Assembly: GCF_001644645.1 (NCBI RefSeq)
Contig: NZ_CP011390.1
Coordinates: 4,853,501 to 4,917,500, forward strand
Source: Flavisolibacter tropicus
GTDB lineage: Bacteria; Bacteroidota; Bacteroidia; Chitinophagales; Chitinophagaceae
Direction: 5' to 3'
Length of the DNA: 64,000 nucleotides
Shown here: piece after piece, positions 53,751 through 62,668 of the stretch
Numbering within the stretch: the first letter of the stretch is position 1
Layout of the letters: every line of letters begins with the position of its first letter
Made by a program: the position numbers and the translations under genes
Notes under the pieces: generated by a model
Databases searched by the model: none
What the model saw: the letters and a program-made list of their open reading frames with translations, nothing else
Told to the model about the DNA's origin: nothing

Positions 53751-53917
53751 TTTTAATGCTTTTTATAACTTTTATCGGTTAGTGCTTTCGGCATTTCATA
53801 CTTATTTCAGTTAGTTTTTTTCATGCTTCAGTTAATGAAAATGCGGCTTCAGCAAATGATTATTTTCTATATGAAGCACATGTGATAATGCATTTGTCCT
53901 ACCTGTAAACTAGTCAA

Positions 53918-56884
53918 ATGCAAATGAGAAAACTTCTACTCTGCGCATGGGTACTACTGTTAGGAATTACGAGCTGGGCCCAGCAAGCTATTACAGGGAC
54001 AGTAGTTGACGCCTCTAATAATCCATTATCAGGTGTGAGTGTACAATTGCTCAACTCCAGCATTGGAACAACCACCGATGCCAATGGCCGTTTTAGTATT
54101 TCTGTTCCAAATAAAACAGGTGTCCTTCAATTCTCTTATGTTGGTTTTCAAACGCAAACTATCGATCTGGCTACCGCTACTGTAGATCTGAAGGTGACGA
54201 TGCAGGGAGGAGGACAAGGTAACTTGCAAGAGGTAGTAGTAACAGGTATTGCCTCTTCTGTAAGGCGTTCTAACTTGGCAAATGCCGTTTCTTCTATTTC
54301 AGCAAAGCAATTAGTTGGAACTACGGTACAGCCATCAATGGATGCCGCATTGTATGGCAAGTTTACAGGCGCCAACATTTCGGCAAACTCTGGCTCTCCA
54401 GGCGGAGGTATATCTGTTAAGCTGAGAGGTATAACTTCCTTAATTGCCAACTCACAGCCACTCTTTATTGTCGACGGTGTTTACTACGATAACTCATCTA
54501 TTCTTCCAGGCTTGAACTCTGTTTCAAAAGCAGCAGGCCAGGGAAGTACAGATTTCCAGGACAACCAATCGAATCGTATAGCCGACCTGGATCCGGAAGA
54601 TATTGATCGTATTGAAATACTGAAAGGGGCTTCTGCGGCAGCTATCTATGGTGCCAGGGCGGCCACTGGTGTTGTAATTGTTACTACTAAGCGGGGCAAA
54701 TCTGGCAAACCTCGAATTGAATTAGGGCAATCTTTTGGCGTGCAAATGCAATTAAGAAAGTTAGGCATGTCGGATTGGACAGCCCAGAAAGTGGTAGCTG
54801 TTTTCGATTCTAGCAGGCTTGCGCTGTACAACGCATCTAATGGAAAAACCTATAATTATGAAGACGAGTTATTTGGCAATAAAGGGTTTATGAGTAATAC
54901 GCGCATCAGCGTGAGTGGAGGTAATGATGCTACTAAGTATTACCTGGGTTATACTTACAAAGATGATGAAGGTATAGTAAAAAGAACCGGCTATCAGAAA
55001 TCTTCTTTTCGGGTGAATGTGGATCAGCGTGTTACTAATTTTCTGGATCTATCTGTAAGTGCTAATTATGTGAACTCCCAGGCAGACAGGGGCTATTTTA
55101 ATAACGATAATACCAGTTCCACAATGGGGGTATCGTATGTAGCGACACCCAATTGGGTGAATTTATATCCCGATGCCAATGGCGTGTATCCAAAGCACCC
55201 TTTTGTGCCTTCTAACTTTATACAAACAAGGGACTTGATCACCAATCGTGAAAAAGTAGAAAGAATGCTTGTAGGGGGCACAGGCACTTGGAAGATTCTG
55301 AATAAGGGTATTCATGATCTGCGTCTTATTGCCAGAGGCGGTATTGACCAGTATACCCTGAATACCATTGCTATTTTTCCACCAGATCTACAGTTTCAAT
55401 CAGGGGGTAACGGTACCAATGGTGCATCTATTAATGGAACAGCCATTACTAAAGGATCGAATCTGTCGGCTTTTTTACTGTATTCTTTGGATATCTCTAA
55501 GGATCTGAACTTGCGTACACAGGCTGGTTTGACCGCTGAGAATTTTGATCAGGACCATGTATTGAATACGGCTACCCAATTGATTGGTACCCAAACCAAT
55601 GTTAACCAGGCCGGTGCGGTTCAGGTGCAACAAACAAAGATCAAGCAAAGAGACCGCGGTTTCTTTGTGCAGGAAGAAGCCAACTACAAAGAACTGGTAA
55701 TAGCAACTGTTGGATTAAGGGGAGATCGATCATCTCGAAATGGCGACGCTAACAAACTCTATTACTTTCCCAAAGGTTCTGTTGCCTTTAACGTGCATAA
55801 ATTGGGTGGCGGTTTATCACTAGGGCCAATCAGCCAAATAAAGCTTCGTGGTGCTTATGGTGAATCAGGAAACTTCGCACCATTTGGAGCCATTTATTCA
55901 CCTTTAGTGTCTGTAGGATATGGCGGAACTACTGGATCGCTAATTAATATAACACGCGGTAATACGAATCTGAAACCTGAGACTCAAAAAGAGCTGGAGA
56001 TGGGAACAGATATCGGAGCTTGGAACAACCGCGTTACGCTGGAATTTACCTATTACAGGAAGATTGTTGATGATCTGATCCTAAAAGCGGACGTTGCTTT
56101 GTCTTCCGGCTTTCAAGATTATTGGCAGAATGTAGCTAAAATCAGAAACACCGGTATTGAAATAGCACTAAATGCTACCATATTCGATAAAAAAGATTTT
56201 CACTGGACACAAACCACCTCTTTCTGGCAAAACAATGCTATTGTTACCCGGCTAGACGTTCCTGCATTTAATACAGGAGCCTTTGGTGCTACCTTAGGAA
56301 CATACCGGATAGAGGAAGGAAAAAGCCCTACACAAATTGTGGGAGTGGGTAGAGTGAAAGAAGATGGTGCTGACCCCAATACCGGCCTGGCAGTGTTTGG
56401 TGATGGTGAACCAGATTTTAATATTTCTTCTTATCATACCCTGACTTACAAAAATTTCGACTTTAGTTTTCTGTTACACTGGAAACAGGGAGGTGAAAAC
56501 ATCAACCTAACCACATTCCTTTCTGACAATTTTGGTACGTCTCATGATTGGAACGATAGAGATCTTGACCCAAGCGGTCAGAAGACTAACGGACAGTACC
56601 GGTTATCAATAACTGGAACAACTGCACAACCTTGGGTGCAGAATGCTAGTTATTTCCGGGTGCGGGAGATGGGCTTGACCTATACAATGCCGAAAGAATG
56701 GTTTAGAAATATCGCCACTGTACGAGTGGGGGTTTCTGGTCGTAACCTCATTAACGTTTTTGATTATCCTAGCTATGATCCAGAGGTTTCCAATTTTGGT
56801 ATTGGAGCTATTTCCAGCAACGTAGAGGTTACTCCTTATCCATCATCTAAAAGTATTCACTTTAACGTGTATGTTACCTTCTAG
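53918..56884 (+). CDS. SusC/RagA-type TonB-linked outer-membrane protein
   Basis: 988 aa. Signal peptide (LLLCAWVLLLGITSWAQ), CarboxypepD_reg-like domain (residues about 22-95: ITGTVVDASNNPLSGVSV, FSYVGFQTQ), TonB-box-like LQEVVVTGIAS, plug domain (SVRRSNLANAVSSIS ... PLFIVDGVYYDN, DRIEILKGASAAAIYGARAA) and a 22-strand-type barrel ending in Phe (VYVTF). It forms the transport half of a SusCD nutrient importer with the SusD 18 bp downstream. No glycosidase, sulfatase, sensor or sigma/anti-sigma gene is beside it, so the nutrient is unknown. Confidence 0.95.
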   Translation: MQMRKLLLCAWVLLLGITSWAQQAITGTVVDASNNPLSGVSVQLLNSSIGTTTDANGRFSISVPNKTGVLQFSYVGFQTQTIDLATATVDLKVTMQGGGQGNLQEVVVTGIASSVRRSNLANAVSSISAKQLVGTTVQPSMDAALYGKFTGANISANSGSPGGGISVKLRGITSLIANSQPLFIVDGVYYDNSSILPGLNSVSKAAGQGSTDFQDNQSNRIADLDPEDIDRIEILKGASAAAIYGARAATGVVIVTTKRGKSGKPRIELGQSFGVQMQLRKLGMSDWTAQKVVAVFDSSRLALYNASNGKTYNYEDELFGNKGFMSNTRISVSGGNDATKYYLGYTYKDDEGIVKRTGYQKSSFRVNVDQRVTNFLDLSVSANYVNSQADRGYFNNDNTSSTMGVSYVATPNWVNLYPDANGVYPKHPFVPSNFIQTRDLITNREKVERMLVGGTGTWKILNKGIHDLRLIARGGIDQYTLNTIAIFPPDLQFQSGGNGTNGASINGTAITKGSNLSAFLLYSLDISKDLNLRTQAGLTAENFDQDHVLNTATQLIGTQTNVNQAGAVQVQQTKIKQRDRGFFVQEEANYKELVIATVGLRGDRSSRNGDANKLYYFPKGSVAFNVHKLGGGLSLGPISQIKLRGAYGESGNFAPFGAIYSPLVSVGYGGTTGSLINITRGNTNLKPETQKELEMGTDIGAWNNRVTLEFTYYRKIVDDLILKADVALSSGFQDYWQNVAKIRNTGIEIALNATIFDKKDFHWTQTTSFWQNNAIVTRLDVPAFNTGAFGATLGTYRIEEGKSPTQIVGVGRVKEDGADPNTGLAVFGDGEPDFNISSYHTLTYKNFDFSFLLHWKQGGENINLTTFLSDNFGTSHDWNDRDLDPSGQKTNGQYRLSITGTTAQPWVQNASYFRVREMGLTYTMPKEWFRNIATVRVGVSGRNLINVFDYPSYDPEVSNFGIGAISSNVEVTPYPSSKSIHFNVYVTF

Positions 56885-56902
56885 ACCCTTAAACGTTTTA
56901 CA

Positions 56903-58246
56903 ATGAGACCAAATATCAATAGATATCAAACAGTACTTCTAATACTTTTCTACGCACTGGTATTAAATGCCTGTAAAGTGGATCCCATAGAAGATCCCAA
57001 TAACCCTAATGGTAATACCATTGGAGAAAACGCTACAATTGGTGAAATTCAAAATCTGGCCACGGGTACAGAATCTGCTATGCGAGACAACCTGAATAAT
57101 TATTATGATGATGTCGGTGTAATTGGGCGTGAAATTTATCGCTTTTCTGCTTCTGACCCGCGTTTTACAACAGAGTTGTTAGGGAAAGGGAATGCAGTCT
57201 TGGATAGCAATACTTTTTACATCACCAATCCTTATGGAGCGCGATACAGGACTATCCGGAACGCTAATATTTTAATTGATGCATTAACCAATACAAAAGC
57301 CGTTGCAAATGGCACTATTACAGAAGAACAACGGAAGGCAGGAATAGCCTATGCCAAAACCATACAGGCACATGAGTTACTGAGTGTCTTAAATCTTTTA
57401 TATAATAATGGAGTCAGAGTTGATGTGAAAGACCCGGATAAGCTTGGACCTATTTTAAACAGGCAACAAGGACTGGATGCCATCCTGAATCTTTTGAATG
57501 AGGCCAATGCGGATTTAAAAGACAAAAGTGCCGATCTTCCGTTCAATACCTTGCTCTCATTTTTAGATCCCCCATCCCGCAAAGCTTCCGATTTTTCAAA
57601 GTTTAATAGAGCCTTGGCTGCACGAGTAGCTGTTTATAAAGAAGATTGGGCAACTGCCAATACAGCATTGAACGAATCTTTTCTTAGCCTGACAGGTGAT
57701 TTAAAAATGGGGGTCTACTATCGATACTCAGTGGCAGGGAACGACCAGTTGAATACTGTATTCTTTCCATTGAATTCTAGTGGGGAGGTAAGATTAGCTC
57801 ACCCAAGCTATGTTACTGACGCTACTACTGGGGATCTTAGGTTAAGTAAGGCTTCGAAAAGAACAGCTCCTGAATCGTTAGACGGCTTGACTAGTAATTA
57901 TGACTTAAACATTTATAAAACGAATGTTGATCCGATACCTATAATCAGGAACGAAGAATTGATATTGCTTATTGCAGAGGTTAAGGCACAGTTAGGCACT
58001 ACGACCGAGGCGGTTGCCGCCATCAACCGGATCCGGAATGCAGCAGGTATAGGAAACTATACAGGCGCAACCGATAAACAAAGTTTAATTACAGAAATAT
58101 TGAAGCAACGGCGTTATTCCCTGTTTGGAGAAGGGCACCGATGGATTGATATGCGGCGTTATAATTTATTAAGCCAACTGCCCATTGATAGAACAGGCGA
58201 TGATGTATGGGTTCAATTTCCTATACCGGCAAATGAGCCCAGATAG
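56903..58246 (+). CDS. RagB/SusD-family nutrient-binding lipoprotein
   Basis: 447 aa. Lipoprotein signal with LVLNAC (Cys24). The TPR-like SusD fold is visible: YGARYRTIRNANILIDAL near the N-terminus, ALAARVAVYKEDWATANTAL, and the C-terminal EELILLIAEVKAQLG ... AINRIRNAAGI ... ILKQRRYSLFGEGHRWIDMR block. It is the surface lid of the SusC channel. Its short length suggests a small ligand, but this is a guess. A terminator follows at 58283. Confidence 0.94.
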   Translation: MRPNINRYQTVLLILFYALVLNACKVDPIEDPNNPNGNTIGENATIGEIQNLATGTESAMRDNLNNYYDDVGVIGREIYRFSASDPRFTTELLGKGNAVLDSNTFYITNPYGARYRTIRNANILIDALTNTKAVANGTITEEQRKAGIAYAKTIQAHELLSVLNLLYNNGVRVDVKDPDKLGPILNRQQGLDAILNLLNEANADLKDKSADLPFNTLLSFLDPPSRKASDFSKFNRALAARVAVYKEDWATANTALNESFLSLTGDLKMGVYYRYSVAGNDQLNTVFFPLNSSGEVRLAHPSYVTDATTGDLRLSKASKRTAPESLDGLTSNYDLNIYKTNVDPIPIIRNEELILLIAEVKAQLGTTTEAVAAINRIRNAAGIGNYTGATDKQSLITEILKQRRYSLFGEGHRWIDMRRYNLLSQLPIDRTGDDVWVQFPIPANEPR

Positions 58247-58282
58247 AGCTTATTGGCAATAAAATGATACGTATTCAAAAGG

Positions 58283-58307
58283 AAAGCCTCGCAATTTGCG
58301 GGGCTTT
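58283..58307 (+). terminator. Terminator of the susC-susD operon
   Basis: AAAGCCTCGCA / TGCGGGGCTTT (one G-U pair), 3-nt loop and a T-run, 37 bp past the susD stop. Confidence 0.85.
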
Positions 58308-58332
58308 TTTACTTGAGCTAAATTTAGTGCCG

Positions 58333-58340
58333 TACATTTG
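58333..58340 (+). promoter_or_regulatory. purA promoter (-7 box TACATTTG)
   Basis: A perfect TAnnTTTG box 22 bp upstream of ATG 58363 and within the longer open frame from 58264, which it rules out as the coding start. Confidence 0.7.
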
Positions 58341-58362
58341 CCCCTCATTCAAGTACTGCTTT

Positions 58363-59640
58363 ATGGTAGATGTTATTTTAGGCTTACAATGGGGAGACGA
58401 AGGCAAGGGTAAAATTGTTGACTACTTTGCTTCTCAATACGATATTATCGCACGTTTTCAGGGTGGGCCTAACGCTGGTCACACTTTGTATGTAGGTGCA
58501 GAAAACACAAAAGTGGTGTTACACCAAATCCCTTCTGGTGTATTTCATCAAGGCACAACCAATTTAATTGGAAATGGGGTTGTGTTAGACCCGGTAACCT
58601 TGCGAAGAGAATGTGCTACAGTAGCAGGCTTTGGCGTAGACTTAAAAAAGAACCTGTTTATTTCTGAAAGAGCGCACTTAATTCTTCCTACTCACCGGGC
58701 TTTAGATAAAGCTGCTGAGCAATCGAAAGGTGAGGAAAAGATCGGTTCTACCTTAAAAGGGATCGGACCAGCTTATATGGACAAAACTGGTCGTAATGGG
58801 ATCCGTGTAGGTGATCTATTGCAAAAGAACTTTACCACATCTTATATAAAGCTGCGTTTAAAGCACCAAAAGCTTTTAGATAACTACAATTTCAATGAAG
58901 ATATCTCTGCTTGGGAAGAAGAGTTTTTTGAGGCGGTTGAGTTTTTGAAAACCTTGAATATCGTAAACGGTGAATACTTTATCAACGATGCGTTGGCAAA
59001 GGGTAAAAAAGTGCTAGCTGAAGGTGCTCAAGGTAGTATGTTGGATATTGACTTTGGTACATTCCCCTTTGTTACTTCCAGCAATACCGTTTCTGCTGGT
59101 GTTTGTAGCGGTTTAGGCGTAGCCCCTCAAAGAATCCGTGAGGTAATTGGTGTATCAAAAGCGTATTGTACCCGCGTAGGTAGCGGTCCTTTCCCAACAG
59201 AATTGCATGACGCAACAGGTGAGGAGTTAAGAAAGATAGGTAATGAATTTGGCGCTACTACAGGACGCCCACGCCGTTGTGGCTGGATGGACCTGGTGGC
59301 CTTGAAATATGCCTGCTTCTTAAATGGTGTTACTTCAATTGTAATGACAAAGGCCGACGTATTGGATGCTTTTGATACATTACAACTGTGTACGTCCTAT
59401 AAAGTAGATGGTGTAGCCACAGAACAAGTGCCTTACCAAATGGTGGGTAAAACCATTGAGCCTCAATATCAGAGCTATAAGGGTTGGAAAACCAATTCTT
59501 CTGTTATAAAAGACGTAGATAGCTTGCCTGAGGCTATGAAGGACTATGTAAAGGTTATCTCTGAGTACTTGGGTACTCCTATCTCGTTTATTTCTAATGG
59601 CCCTGGCCGCGATCAAATCGTAAAAACAGAAAAAAAATAA
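58363..59640 (+). CDS. purA: Adenylosuccinate synthetase
   Basis: 425 aa. It joins IMP and aspartate with GTP hydrolysis, committing to AMP synthesis. Motifs: GLQWGDEGKGKIVDYFA (P-loop with catalytic Asp), GGPNAGHTLY (catalytic His), GIGPAYMDK, VLAEGAQGSMLDIDFGTFPFVTSSN, and TTGRPRRCGWMD near the C-terminus. MVDVILGLQWG is the family start, backed by the promoter box. The acidic-protein gene follows at 85 bp. Confidence 0.97.
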   Translation: MVDVILGLQWGDEGKGKIVDYFASQYDIIARFQGGPNAGHTLYVGAENTKVVLHQIPSGVFHQGTTNLIGNGVVLDPVTLRRECATVAGFGVDLKKNLFISERAHLILPTHRALDKAAEQSKGEEKIGSTLKGIGPAYMDKTGRNGIRVGDLLQKNFTTSYIKLRLKHQKLLDNYNFNEDISAWEEEFFEAVEFLKTLNIVNGEYFINDALAKGKKVLAEGAQGSMLDIDFGTFPFVTSSNTVSAGVCSGLGVAPQRIREVIGVSKAYCTRVGSGPFPTELHDATGEELRKIGNEFGATTGRPRRCGWMDLVALKYACFLNGVTSIVMTKADVLDAFDTLQLCTSYKVDGVATEQVPYQMVGKTIEPQYQSYKGWKTNSSVIKDVDSLPEAMKDYVKVISEYLGTPISFISNGPGRDQIVKTEKK

Positions 59641-59725
59641 AGTAAAAGCTCGTTAAAAAAAAGTTTTTTAAAATTTGGCGGATTAAAAACTTCGCAGAAA
59701 TTTTACACCGGTAATTTAAGAAGCT

Positions 59726-60115
59726 ATGTCAGAAATATTAGAATTAGAACAACCGTTAACGACAACAGAGCTTGTTGAAAAATTAATAGCGCAAGCCAAA
59801 AAAAGCGCCTCTAAGTCTAAAAGCGAAGAGGACGAGGATGATGATTTTGATGAAACACCAAAAAGAGGTGGTTCTAAAAAAAGTGAAGACGATGATGAGG
59901 ATGATGACGATATCGATGACGAAGAGTTAGGAGATGAAGAGGATGAGGATTGGGATCCTGACTTTGAAGAGTTTGATCTTCCTAAATCAAAGAAAGGTGG
60001 CGGCAAAAAAGGGGAGGATGACGACGATGACTTCAAAATTGAAGAAGATCCTGAGTTTAAAGATCTTTTCAATGACAGCGGCTCTGACTTTGACGACGAA
60101 GACGACGATTTTTAA
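59726..60115 (+). CDS. Highly acidic low-complexity protein (129 aa)
   Basis: After a 30-residue helical start (MSEILELEQPLTTTELVEKL, IAQAKKSASK), the protein is almost all Asp, Glu, Lys, Ser and Gly: long Asp/Glu runs broken by basic patches (KRGGSKKS, PKSKKGGGKKG) and ending DFDDEDDDF. It is predicted disordered. I see no named domain; it lacks the winged helix of the RNA polymerase delta subunit. Similar acidic proteins beside purA are something I associate with Chitinophagaceae, from memory. A nucleic-acid-mimicking or histone-chaperone-like role is possible but not shown. The minus-strand Ser-rich frame opposite is a shadow. Confidence 0.8.
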   Translation: MSEILELEQPLTTTELVEKLIAQAKKSASKSKSEEDEDDDFDETPKRGGSKKSEDDDEDDDDIDDEELGDEEDEDWDPDFEEFDLPKSKKGGGKKGEDDDDDFKIEEDPEFKDLFNDSGSDFDDEDDDF

Positions 60116-60174
60116 ACACTATAAATTCTGTCGCCATCAGCAGTTTTACTATTACTGATGTAACAGGTTTTAAA

Positions 60175-60215
60175 CAAAAAATGTTGAACTGGGCACAACG
60201 GTTCAACATTTTTTG
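60175..60215 (+). terminator. Terminator-like hairpin spanning the pabB start codon
   Basis: CAAAAAATGTTGAAC (60175-60189) pairs perfectly over 15 bp with GTTCAACATTTTTTG (60201-60215), with an 11-nt loop and a following TTTTC. It is 60 bp past the acidic gene's stop, but the pabB ATG (60181) lies in the 5' arm and the hairpin continues into codons 2-12. Confidence 0.75.
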
Positions 60216-61392
60216 TTTTCTAGATAACCAAGATTACACAATACAGCCACGCCATTATGACTGCCTGTTAGCCGTAGGCGCTACAGAGAGGCTGGATGCC
60301 ACACAGGCCGGCTTTTCTGCAATTGATCCTTTTCTAGAAAAGAGCAATTGGGCTTTTGGCCATTTGTCTTATGAGCTAGGGCTAGACTGGTTTGGATTAC
60401 CTACGTCTTCTGTTAGCCCTATCGGGTTTCCTTCTTTTCTTTTTTTTCAGCCTCAATACTTGATCCGTTTAACTGGTCATACAGTAGTGATTGAAGGCGT
60501 TGATCCAGAAGGTGTATTTACAGAAATCGGGGTACAAAATATAAAGCCTGCTCAATCTTCTACGGTTACCTTTAAGTCAAGATTTACGAAGGAGTCTTAC
60601 ATTGAAACAATCAAACAGCTACAGCGTCATATTCAATTGGGCGATTGTTATGAGATCAACTTCTGCCAGGAGTTTTTTGCAACAGATGTAGTGATCGATC
60701 CTTTGTCTGTATTTCTAATGCTATTAGAGGTTTCTCCCAATCCGTTTTCTGCTCTCTATAAGGTGGCTGATAGCTACTTACTCTGTGCTAGCCCTGAACG
60801 TTTTCTATGCAAGGAAGGTAGTGTGCTTTTTTCCCAGCCTATAAAGGGCACCAGCAAGCGATTTCCTGCCGATGAAGCATTAGATAAGGCAGCAAAAGAG
60901 GCGCTGTATAATAGCGCTAAGGATCGCTCAGAGAACGTTATGGTTGTGGACCTGGTACGTAACGACTTATCAAGGGTTTGCCGGGAAGGCTCCGTACAGG
61001 TAGAAGAGTTATTTGGCATTTATGCGTTTCCGCAAGTGCACCAGATGATTTCAACCGTTACCGGTACATTGAAACCGGATATCACCTTTTCAGAAATTAT
61101 AGAGGCTACCTTTCCTATGGGGTCTATGACCGGCGCTCCCAAGAAGCGTGTGATGGAGCTGATTCGCCAATATGAATTCGGCAGCCGTGGAATCTTTTCG
61201 GGCAGTGTGGGATATATTAGACCTGATGGCAACTTTGACTTTAATGTGGTGATTCGTAGTGTTATGTATAACGCGCAATCAAAGTATTTATCCTACCAGG
61301 TAGGCTCTGGTATCACCATCTATAGCGATCCGGAGAAGGAGTGGGAGGAATGTCTGCTAAAAGCAGCTGCCATAAAAAAAGTGCTAACCTAA
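60181..61392 (+). CDS. pabB: Aminodeoxychorismate synthase component I
   Basis: 403 aa. Chorismate-binding enzyme: GDCYEINFCQEF, SPERFLCKEGSVLFSQPIKG (PIKGT with the Lys characteristic of PabB rather than PIAGT of TrpE), DRSENVMVVDLVRNDLSRV, FPMGSMTGAPKKRVMELI and SGSVGYI. With a PabA amidotransferase it makes 4-amino-4-deoxychorismate for folate; no pabA or pabC is adjacent. The N-terminus (MLNWAQRFNIFCFLDN) looks genuine, so the hairpin over the start codon is part of the gene. Its stop lies in the loop of the next terminator. Confidence 0.93.
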   Translation: MLNWAQRFNIFCFLDNQDYTIQPRHYDCLLAVGATERLDATQAGFSAIDPFLEKSNWAFGHLSYELGLDWFGLPTSSVSPIGFPSFLFFQPQYLIRLTGHTVVIEGVDPEGVFTEIGVQNIKPAQSSTVTFKSRFTKESYIETIKQLQRHIQLGDCYEINFCQEFFATDVVIDPLSVFLMLLEVSPNPFSALYKVADSYLLCASPERFLCKEGSVLFSQPIKGTSKRFPADEALDKAAKEALYNSAKDRSENVMVVDLVRNDLSRVCREGSVQVEELFGIYAFPQVHQMISTVTGTLKPDITFSEIIEATFPMGSMTGAPKKRVMELIRQYEFGSRGIFSGSVGYIRPDGNFDFNVVIRSVMYNAQSKYLSYQVGSGITIYSDPEKEWEECLLKAAAIKKVLT

Positions 61393-61409
61393 GAGTTAGC
61401 ACTTTTTTT
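61374..61409. terminator. Bidirectional terminator at the pabB stop
   Basis: AAAAAAAGTGCTAAC / GTTAGCACTTTTTTT, perfect 15-bp stem; the pabB TAA is in the 6-nt loop. It serves pabB and the convergent transglycosylase gene. Confidence 0.9.
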
Positions 61410-61425
61410 TAAAGTCTACTATAGA

Positions 61426-62466
61426 TTAAAAGTTTGCTGCGCTACTTAATGTTAAGCGGATAGACTGCTCTAATATTTGTGGCTTTTGCGCTTGGAAAAG
61501 CAAGGCTTTATCCGAAGGTAAGCGCAGGTTGTAAGTACCGTTGGCGGCCAGGCTCTTGTCAAATGCTGGATTGAGTTTAGAAAAATCTACCATGTTCATT
61601 TTCAGGAATTGGGCTATAACTGTTCCGTTATACTTACCGCTTACGGATATGACTTCCATTCCTTCCATAGCCGTTGCAGGCTGATTTAGCAGCAGTTCCG
61701 ATCGTTCATTCTGTGTTAAAGTAGTCGCACCGCCATCGCCTTCCATAATGTAATGGGTGGCAATAAACTTCTTTACATGGTTGCGCGACTCGGCTGGCAG
61801 GTAGTATTGCATTGACCAGAAGTTACGGCTACCGCTTTTACGAATAGCCGTATTCACATTACCCGGCCCTCCGTTATAGGCTGCAATCACTAAAAGCCAA
61901 TCGTTATATAGGCCATACAAGTAAGTGAGGTAACGAGCTGCCGCATGGGTGCTTTTTGTGTAATCGGTGCGCTCATCGCTGTTCCTGTTTACGCGTAAGC
62001 CCATTAAACGGGCTGTTTCAGGCATTAATTGCCAAGGGCCTACCGCACCTGCCCAGGAAACGGCAGTAGCCTTTAAATCGGACTCAATAACAGATAAATA
62101 TTTTAATTCAGCTGGTAAACCATGTTTGGTTAGTACATCCGCCATCATGTCGAAGTAGGGACGTCCCCAGCTTTTCATTTTATTCAGCCTTTCGCTGCAG
62201 CGATCCATATAATCTTGTACAAAGGAAAGGGCTTGTGGATTCAACTTAACAGAAAAGCCAGTGGTGGCAGCAGTCGATTCAAACAGATCTTTAAATCCAT
62301 CACGGGGATTGGATATAATAACTGAGTCTTTTATAACTCCATCTTTTATAACAGAGTCTTTTACAGCTGCAAATGAGAAGTTTCCACTTTGTTGGGCGTT
62401 ACCGGCAATAGTTGCTGTAATAAATGTCGTTAACGGAAATAGGGTTAACAATAAAAGTTTTTTCAT
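61426..62466 (-). CDS. Lytic transglycosylase (SLT domain, MltD-like)
   Basis: 346 aa. A signal peptide (LLLLTLFPLTTFITATIAG) is followed by a 5-residue tandem (KDSVI, KDGVI, KDSVI; residues 36-50). The goose-lysozyme-like SLT fold has catalytic Glu128 in YLSVIESDLKATAVSWAGAV, then GPWQLMPETARLMGLRV and LLVIAAYNGGPGNVNTAI. It cleaves glycan strands of peptidoglycan to 1,6-anhydro ends. A LysM domain expected for full MltD is absent. A TACCTTTG promoter box is at 62550-62557. Confidence 0.93.
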   Translation of the reverse strand: MKKLLLLTLFPLTTFITATIAGNAQQSGNFSFAAVKDSVIKDGVIKDSVIISNPRDGFKDLFESTAATTGFSVKLNPQALSFVQDYMDRCSERLNKMKSWGRPYFDMMADVLTKHGLPAELKYLSVIESDLKATAVSWAGAVGPWQLMPETARLMGLRVNRNSDERTDYTKSTHAAARYLTYLYGLYNDWLLVIAAYNGGPGNVNTAIRKSGSRNFWSMQYYLPAESRNHVKKFIATHYIMEGDGGATTLTQNERSELLLNQPATAMEGMEVISVSGKYNGTVIAQFLKMNMVDFSKLNPAFDKSLAANGTYNLRLPSDKALLFQAQKPQILEQSIRLTLSSAANF

Positions 62467-62549
62467 CGAGCTCTTTTTTAAGGATTCGCCTAATCACACG
62501 GTTATCGGTACTCTCTCTTATTGTTAGTTTCTGGTTGGTTAAAGTGGGG

Positions 62550-62557
62550 CAAAGGTA
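62550..62557 (-). promoter_or_regulatory. Promoter of the lytic transglycosylase gene (-7 box TACCTTTG)
   Basis: A perfect TAnnTTTG on the minus strand, giving a leader of about 75-80 nt. The inverted repeat 62558-62591 abuts it upstream. Confidence 0.65.
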
Positions 62558-62591
62558 CCTCATTTTGCACCTCTAATTTACCAAAATGAGG
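62558..62591. repeat. Inverted repeat next to the transglycosylase promoter
   Basis: CCTCATTTTG (62558-62567) and CAAAATGAGG (62582-62591), perfect, with a 14-bp spacer, directly upstream of the -7 box. The position suits an operator. Confidence 0.55.
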
Positions 62592-62616
62592 CTAAAACTG
62601 TTAGTGTAAACCCAAA

Positions 62617-62644
62617 AAAGCCGGTACCTAAATGGACCGGCTTT
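62617..62644 (-). terminator. tatA terminator
   Basis: AAAGCCGGT / ACCGGCTTT with a 10-nt loop; a U-run follows on the minus strand, 24 bp past the tatA stop. Confidence 0.85.
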
Positions 62645-62668
62645 ACGCTTTTGGCAATATTTTAATGC

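Noticed and set aside
58264..59640. PurA start at 58264
   Set aside because: That start lies within the susD terminator region and upstream of the purA promoter box; MVDVILGLQWG at 58363 is the family start.
59716..60072. Ser-rich 118-aa frame on the minus strand
   Set aside because: Antisense shadow of the Asp/Glu-rich gene (GAT/GAA codons read as Ser/Phe on the other strand).
59726..60115. RNA polymerase delta subunit as identity of the acidic protein
   Set aside because: The N-terminal winged-helix domain of delta is missing; only the acidic character is shared.
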